From Chitinophagales bacterium (GTDB taxonomy: Bacteria; Bacteroidota; Bacteroidia; Chitinophagales; UBA2359), in the NCBI GenBank assembly GCA_041392475.1, contig JAWKLZ010000003.1, positions 62,001-126,000 on the forward strand: a DNA stretch of 64,000 nt, in the 5' to 3' direction. Positions 59,670-64,000 of this stretch are shown piece by piece. The number at the start of each line of letters is the position of its first letter. The first letter of the stretch is position 1. The notes beneath the pieces are model-generated. The model ran no database searches. It saw only the letters and a list, made by a program, of their open reading frames with translations, and was not told the DNA's origin. Position numbers and translations under genes: made by a program.

Positions 59670-60626
59670 TCACATTTCCTTCCCAATCAAATAAACCGTA
59701 TAGGCAATATAACTCCCCAAAAGAACCCCCGCTTCCCACCTGTCCAACTTTTGCCGAACACCCGTAAACATGGCAACAAACAAAAAAAGTGTTCCGCCAG
59801 CCAAAATGAAAATATCTGTATTGAAGACCGTATTGTAGGGCAAAGGTCGAATGAATCCGCTAATAGACAAAATAAGGAAGATATTGAAGATGTTAGAACC
59901 AATGATGTTTCCAATGGCGATATCGCTGTTCTTTTTGGTAGCAGCCACAACAGATGTCACCAATTCGGGAAGCGATGTACCCGCAGCAACAATGGTCAAT
60001 CCAATGATTTTTTCGCTCACGCCCATCGTTTCTGCAATTTTGATGGCATTGGTCACAACAAATTGACCGCCTGCTATCAAGCCTACCAAACCCATCGCAA
60101 TAAAACCCCATATCTTTGGATTGGAAAGGTCTGCTGTTGAAGGTTCGAGTACTACGGGGTCGTTTTGAAGTTGTTTGTAAACGTAGAATAAGAAAAGTAA
60201 AAAAAATATCATCAATACAAAACCATCTATGCGGGTAAGCGAAGGAGGGGCTGAACTTAGATAGCTATTGGCAGACAAAAACAAAACGATGATGGCGACA
60301 AACGAAAACGGAATTTCTCGCCAAACCGTACTCGACTGAACGACAATGGGAGAGATGAGTCCCACAATGCCGAGAATAATAAATAAATTAAAATTATTGC
60401 TACCAATCACATTGCCGAATACAATGTCCGAATAGTTTTGGTAGGCTGCAATCGAATTGACGACCAATTCGGGAGCCGAAGTTCCAAATGCTACAATGGT
60501 TAATCCTATAGCAAGGTCAGAAATGTTGTTCTTTTTGGCGAGAGCCGAAGAACCATATACCATCCAATCTGCACCTTTGATTAGTAAAGCAAAACCTATG
60601 ATTATCAATACTATTTGAAGAAACAT
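59670..60626 (-). CDS. Calcium/sodium antiporter (YrbG-type CaCA family)
   Basis: 318 residues from the ATG at 60626. Ten membrane helices occur in two halves with the duplicated alpha-repeats of the CaCA family: AFGTSAPELVVNSIAAYQ with NVIGSNNFNLFIILGI, and AAGTSLPELVTSVVAATKKN with NIIGSNIFNIFLIL. The acidic residue in each GTS-PE motif is the cation ligand. A hydrophilic loop (about 165-180) separates the halves. It is an inner-membrane exchanger that expels Ca2+ in return for Na+ (or H+). It is monocistronic as far as can be seen. Confidence 0.96.
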   Translation of the reverse strand: MFLQIVLIIIGFALLIKGADWMVYGSSALAKKNNISDLAIGLTIVAFGTSAPELVVNSIAAYQNYSDIVFGNVIGSNNFNLFIILGIVGLISPIVVQSSTVWREIPFSFVAIIVLFLSANSYLSSAPPSLTRIDGFVLMIFFLLFLFYVYKQLQNDPVVLEPSTADLSNPKIWGFIAMGLVGLIAGGQFVVTNAIKIAETMGVSEKIIGLTIVAAGTSLPELVTSVVAATKKNSDIAIGNIIGSNIFNIFLILSISGFIRPLPYNTVFNTDIFILAGGTLFLFVAMFTGVRQKLDRWEAGVLLGSYIAYTVYLIGKEM

Positions 60627-60751
60627 TTTATTTTTATGGGTTTTTATTTTTCTGAAAAAGAGTTGTTTAAATACCTGCAATAGCAGATGATTGATTCCAC
60701 TATAACTTGGAATGCTTCAAAAACGTTTCATTAGTTGAAAATAAAGTTTTT

Positions 60752-61666
60752 TCAAAAAATAGAAGACTCCGTTTTTGAAGTAAACAGCTCGAGAAACTTC
60801 ATTCCTCTATAGGAATTGCCTTTTTTGTTCAATTTTGGACTCCAAACAGCAATAGCATATTCATTGGGATACACAGCTATAATTCCTCCTCCAACACCAC
60901 TTTTGCCAGGCAAACCTACTCGATAGGAGAATTCACCTGCTTCGTCATAAAAACCGCAGGTTTGCATGATGGCATTGATGCGCTTGGTTTGACTTGTGGT
61001 GAGAATGGATTCTTTCGAAAAAGAATTTTTTCCGTTATTCGCCAAAAAAAGAAAGGTTCGGGAAAGTTCTTTGCAGGTCATTTCGATGGAACACATACTG
61101 TAGTAAAAGTCCAGTACTACTTCAATATCGTTGTGTATATTACCAAACGATTTGAGGAAGTTAACCAAAGCAGCATTGCGAAAACCCGTTGATTTTTCGG
61201 AATCTATGATGGTTTGGGAGTAGTCAATATTGGAGTTGTTGGATATTTCTTGGATGAAGGTGAGTAACGTCTGTTTTGGGTTGTCCAAAAGACTCACCAA
61301 GATGTCGCAAATCACTATTGCCCCTGCATTGATAAATGGATTGCGGGGAATACCAAAGTCGTACTCCAACTGTACCAAAGAATTGAACGAACTTCCTGAA
61401 GGCTCTACACCTACCCGTTCCCATAATTTTGCATCTTCCATTTTGTAGGCAAGGGCGAGTGTTAAAACCTTGGAAATGCTTTGAATAGAAAATTTTACAT
61501 TGCTATCGCCAACGTAGGAATGTTCGTGTTGAATCGTAGTCAAGTGAATCCCAAACCTATCGGGATTCACAGTGCTGAGTTCGGGAATATAAGTGGCAAC
61601 CTGACCAATATTTTCGCCATTTTTGACTTTGATGTAGATTTCTTCAATGATTTTCTGGTAGTTCAT
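60752..61666 (-). CDS. glsA: Glutaminase
   Basis: 304 residues, the normal length of bacterial glutaminase A. The catalytic Ser-x-x-Lys is in FSIQSISKVLTLALAY, the Tyr in the family position of the later strands, and NPFINAGAIVICDIL and GLPGKSGVGGGIIAVYPNEY complete the substrate site. The enzyme converts L-glutamine to glutamate and ammonia in the cytoplasm and in other bacteria contributes to acid resistance. A well-spaced promoter lies directly upstream. It has no operon partner in the window. Confidence 0.97.
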   Translation of the reverse strand: MNYQKIIEEIYIKVKNGENIGQVATYIPELSTVNPDRFGIHLTTIQHEHSYVGDSNVKFSIQSISKVLTLALAYKMEDAKLWERVGVEPSGSSFNSLVQLEYDFGIPRNPFINAGAIVICDILVSLLDNPKQTLLTFIQEISNNSNIDYSQTIIDSEKSTGFRNAALVNFLKSFGNIHNDIEVVLDFYYSMCSIEMTCKELSRTFLFLANNGKNSFSKESILTTSQTKRINAIMQTCGFYDEAGEFSYRVGLPGKSGVGGGIIAVYPNEYAIAVWSPKLNKKGNSYRGMKFLELFTSKTESSIF

Positions 61667-61680
61667 GTCATAGGTTTACC

Positions 61681-61710
61681 CAAAAATAGAAAATCACTTT
61701 GCAGCATCAA
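61681..61710 (-). promoter_or_regulatory. Promoter of glutaminase gene
   Basis: On the minus strand, TTG (61710-61708), 19 nt, then TATTTTTG (61688-61681), a close match to the Bacteroidota -33/-7 pattern. The -7 box ends 14 nt before the ATG at 61666, predicting a very short leader. Confidence 0.65.
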
Positions 61711-61732
61711 AACAAATAACAGTCAAACTTTT

Positions 61733-62938
61733 TCAGCTTATTCGCTCCAAACAAGCCATATAAAAACCATCAAAGCCATACTTGTAAGGCGACAATGCCA
61801 AATCACTCATCAACTCAAATTTGCCGTCTTGTTGGTCTAAAAAATGGTCAATTTGAATTTGGTTTTCAGAAGTCAAGATACTGCAAGTAGCATAAACCAA
61901 TTTACCGCCAACCTTCAGCATTTTGCTGTATTCCTGCAAAATATTGGCCTGCAATTTTCGGACTTCACGAAGGTTATCGGGAGTAAGTTTCCATTTGGTA
62001 TCAGGCTTTCGCTTCAATACTCCTAAACCAGAACAAGGAACATCCAGCAAAATCCTATCAGCAGAGTTGTACAAGGAGTGCATATTTTTCGGAATTTCTT
62101 GTGTGCGGATATTGTTCGCTCCTGCCCTTTTAGCCCTTTGTCTCAAAATTTCGAGTTTATTGGCATGGATATCCATCGCCAAAATCTCACCCTTATTCTC
62201 CATCAAAGCAGCGAGGTGAAGCGTTTTGCCGCCTGCTCCTGCACACGCGTCAATCACTTTCATACCAGGCTTCACACCCAGAAAAGGAGCAATTAGCTGT
62301 GAGCCAGCATCCTGTAGTTCAAACCAACCATTTTTGTAGGCTTCACTTTTTTGTAGACTTTTTTCTTGTTTCACCACAAATGCATCTTTACACCACGGCA
62401 ACATCATAAAAGCATAGCCCTCATTTGACAACCAATCGTAAAGTTCTGTTTTTGAAGTTTTCAATCGGTTGGCACGGATAACCGTATGGGCAGGTTGATT
62501 CATTGCAGCCAACTCAAGTTCCCATTGTTCCTCCCCAAGTTCATGCTCACCCAACACATCTATCCAATCGGGAATAGACTCTCTGATATGGCGCACATTT
62601 TTGATGGCCTCGTAGTTGTGGCGCAAAATAGAAGGGTTGATATTTTGAAACTCCTTCCATCCAGGCAAATCTTCTCCCTTTAGGGTGAGCCACACACCAA
62701 ATAAATGCCAAAAGTCATTTGTTTTAGGCTCGATATCATAGTTGGCAGTCTCAATCACGAGTCGCCACCAACGCACCATTTCGTAGGTATGCTGTGCAAT
62801 AAAATGTCGGTCACGTTTACCCCATTTTTTATTGGACTTCAAGGTGCGCTCAATTACTTGATCCGCATACTGATGGTGTGCAAAAATATCTTCAACGGCT
62901 TGTGTAACAGCCTCTACTAAATTTCTGTGAAGTCTCAC
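61733..62938 (-). CDS. RsmB/NOP-family RNA (cytosine-5) methyltransferase
   Basis: 401 residues. A helical N-terminal part (about 1-100) resembles the NusB-like region seen before this enzyme in some bacteria. The Rossmann domain has KVIDACAGAGGKTLHLAAL (SAM), EILAMDIHANKLEILRQR, ADRILLDVPCSGLGVLKRKP (motif IV, with Cys in PCSG) and KLVYATCSILTSEN (motif VI, catalytic Cys in ATCS). Both Cys residues needed for the C5 mechanism are present. The target is probably 16S rRNA, as for RsmB, though other NOP-family members modify other sites. It stands 296 bp from the next gene and about 65 bp from glsA. Confidence 0.93.
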   Translation of the reverse strand: MRLHRNLVEAVTQAVEDIFAHHQYADQVIERTLKSNKKWGKRDRHFIAQHTYEMVRWWRLVIETANYDIEPKTNDFWHLFGVWLTLKGEDLPGWKEFQNINPSILRHNYEAIKNVRHIRESIPDWIDVLGEHELGEEQWELELAAMNQPAHTVIRANRLKTSKTELYDWLSNEGYAFMMLPWCKDAFVVKQEKSLQKSEAYKNGWFELQDAGSQLIAPFLGVKPGMKVIDACAGAGGKTLHLAALMENKGEILAMDIHANKLEILRQRAKRAGANNIRTQEIPKNMHSLYNSADRILLDVPCSGLGVLKRKPDTKWKLTPDNLREVRKLQANILQEYSKMLKVGGKLVYATCSILTSENQIQIDHFLDQQDGKFELMSDLALSPYKYGFDGFYMACLERIS

Positions 62939-63234
62939 GGTTTTTAATGTGGTTTTGATGTTAGTAAATGGTTCAGAAAGTGGTTAAGTCAAGGTGTCTG
63001 TCTGGGATAGCATATCATTCGTAACAAATTTACCACTTTATTTTAGCTAAAGAGGGAAACCTTGCCCAGTTTGAATGAAACTTGAATGGGGTTAGGCAAG
63101 ATATAAAAGTGTTCTGTAATTGATTGAGTATATTTTATTGAATTAATAAATATAGAGCAATAAATATTTTTTTATTGAATGTGAAGTGCGATATGTTTAT
63201 GTATTAACTGAAATTTATGATGGATTATTTTTTT

Positions 63235-64000
63235 CTATTGATATTCTTCTATGTATGCCAAGCACAAGTCAATAGTTGCTTCCACGCCCTTTTTATGGGT
63301 GCGCTCCATGCCGTGAGAAGCTGCTACCCCAGGGCCAATCAAGGCTACCCGAAAATCATTTCCTGCTGCCAAAGCTGCCGAACCATCTGAACCATAGTAA
63401 GGATAAATATCCAGTTTGAAGGGAATGTCTTTACTTTCTGCAATGTTCACCAGCCGTTTACGCATCAAATAATCGTAGGGGCCAGTTGAATCTTTGGCAC
63501 AAATGGAACAGTGGTATTCACTACCAGCAGTGTCTCCACCAACTACTCCCATATCCAAAACCACCAGTTCCTGAATCGTTGGCGCATAACCACAAGTACC
63601 GCCATGACCAACTTCCTCATAATTGGAGAAAAACAATTGGACAGGGGCACTCTGTTTTTTCTCCTTCAATCGGCGGGCTACTTCAAACAGCACATAGCAG
63701 CTAATTTTGTTGTCCATAAAACGGGACTTGATAAAACCATTGTCCAGTTCTTGATATTTGGTATCAAAACAGATGAAATCACCTACCCGAATACCCAACT
63801 TCTCAACATGTTCTTGATTGTGAACTTCTTCGTCAATGCGAATGTGCATGTTCTTCAATTCACGCTTGGTGCTTTCCGCCTCTCGATTGGTATGGACCGA
63901 AGGATTATTGAGTAGTAATGTACCTGTATATACTTGGTCATTTAGTGTGTAAATTCTGCAATATTCTGCTTCAAAGCTCGTAAGTATTGGGCCTCCAATT
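63235..64000 (-). CDS. M42-family metallopeptidase, 5' end missing
   Basis: The frame is open to the right edge, so the N-terminus lies outside; about 255 residues are visible, the family's usual length being about 350. The PDZ-like insert (YTGTLLLNNPSVHTNREAES) comes first. The catalytic part has FMDNKISCYVLF with an Asp metal ligand, FFSNYEEVGHGG with the catalytic Glu pair, VLDMGVVGGDTA and SHGMERTHKKGVEATIDLCL with the last His ligand. It is a cytoplasmic TET-type aminopeptidase (glutamyl or deblocking type) in related bacteria. No partner gene is visible. Confidence 0.93.
   Translation of the reverse strand, partial: IGGPILTSFEAEYCRIYTLNDQVYTGTLLLNNPSVHTNREAESTKRELKNMHIRIDEEVHNQEHVEKLGIRVGDFICFDTKYQELDNGFIKSRFMDNKISCYVLFEVARRLKEKKQSAPVQLFFSNYEEVGHGGTCGYAPTIQELVVLDMGVVGGDTAGSEYHCSICAKDSTGPYDYLMRKRLVNIAESKDIPFKLDIYPYYGSDGSAALAAGNDFRVALIGPGVAASHGMERTHKKGVEATIDLCLAYIEEYQ

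Noticed and set aside
1..64000. tRNA or rRNA genes
   Set aside because: I looked for T-arm (GGTTCGAAT-like) and rRNA signatures and saw none; a covariance search (tRNAscan-SE) would settle this.

Overview
The window reads as a chromosomal segment of a Bacteroidota bacterium. It is AT-rich and has no tRNA, rRNA, CRISPR array or transposase that I can see. The phylum call rests on several signs: a TamL-type BamA/TamA lipoprotein, a type IX secretion (T9SS)-like C-terminal domain, many short lipoprotein or Sec signals followed directly by AQ, promoter-like TAnnTTTG boxes, and starts without Shine-Dalgarno sequences. A member of the Saprospiria/Chitinophagia side of the phylum is plausible but is inference.

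Region 1 (1-6.8 kb): a minus-strand run of secreted proteins, namely an unknown N/G/D-tailed protein, a papain-family (C1) peptidase with a DUF4384-like tail, a TPR protein, and a TPR protein that runs into a caspase-like fold cut by the window edge. A second, unrelated papain-fold peptidase starts 860 bp away on the other strand. Region 2 (6.8-15 kb): a secreted PEP-synthase-like protein with rearranged domains, two small or unknown proteins, a membrane-anchored MutS-family ATPase and an HtrA-like serine protease. Region 3 (15.4-21.8 kb): a TSUP transporter and a TPR protein, then a compact cluster of esterase, ATP-grasp ligase with a helix-hairpin-helix tail, class I glutamine amidotransferase and a second ATP-grasp, closed by a perfect bidirectional terminator. 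It looks like an uncharacterised amide-bond-forming pathway.

Region 4 (21.8-35.7 kb): a beta-lactamase-fold/TPR/TonB fusion that has lost its catalytic motifs, an EPAxY-rich secreted protein, a low-molecular-weight tyrosine phosphatase, tandem SEC-C-family paralogues, mnmE, an outer-membrane barrel candidate, purine nucleoside phosphorylase, and two tandem AAA-ATPase/PD-(D/E)XK genes that are nearly identical except for one block of about 65 codons. Region 5 (35.7-49.7 kb): a YiiX-like hydrolase, an MFS transporter, a glycosidase lipoprotein, two large PQQ-dehydrogenase-type proteins (one with a T9SS tail, one a lipoprotein with ThuA, PKD and cytochrome c domains), a Uma2 protein and a D-threonine-aldolase-like enzyme.

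Region 6 (49.7-64 kb): a DUF559 (Vsr-like) nuclease gene bracketed by G-rich palindromes and followed by an M.TaqI-type DNA methylase, then mostly housekeeping genes: lgt, NfeD, a LysM/RlpA-like protein, TamL, a TrmH-family methylase whose start codon lies one base from that of TamL, a Ca/Na exchanger, glutaminase, an RsmB-like methylase and an M42 peptidase cut by the right edge. An array of 14 8-bp units lies between lgt and nfeD. The observations I consider most worth following are the ATP-grasp cluster, the palindrome-flanked DUF559 gene, the papain/TPR/caspase operon, the AAA/nuclease pair with its variable block, and the inactive beta-lactamase fusion.
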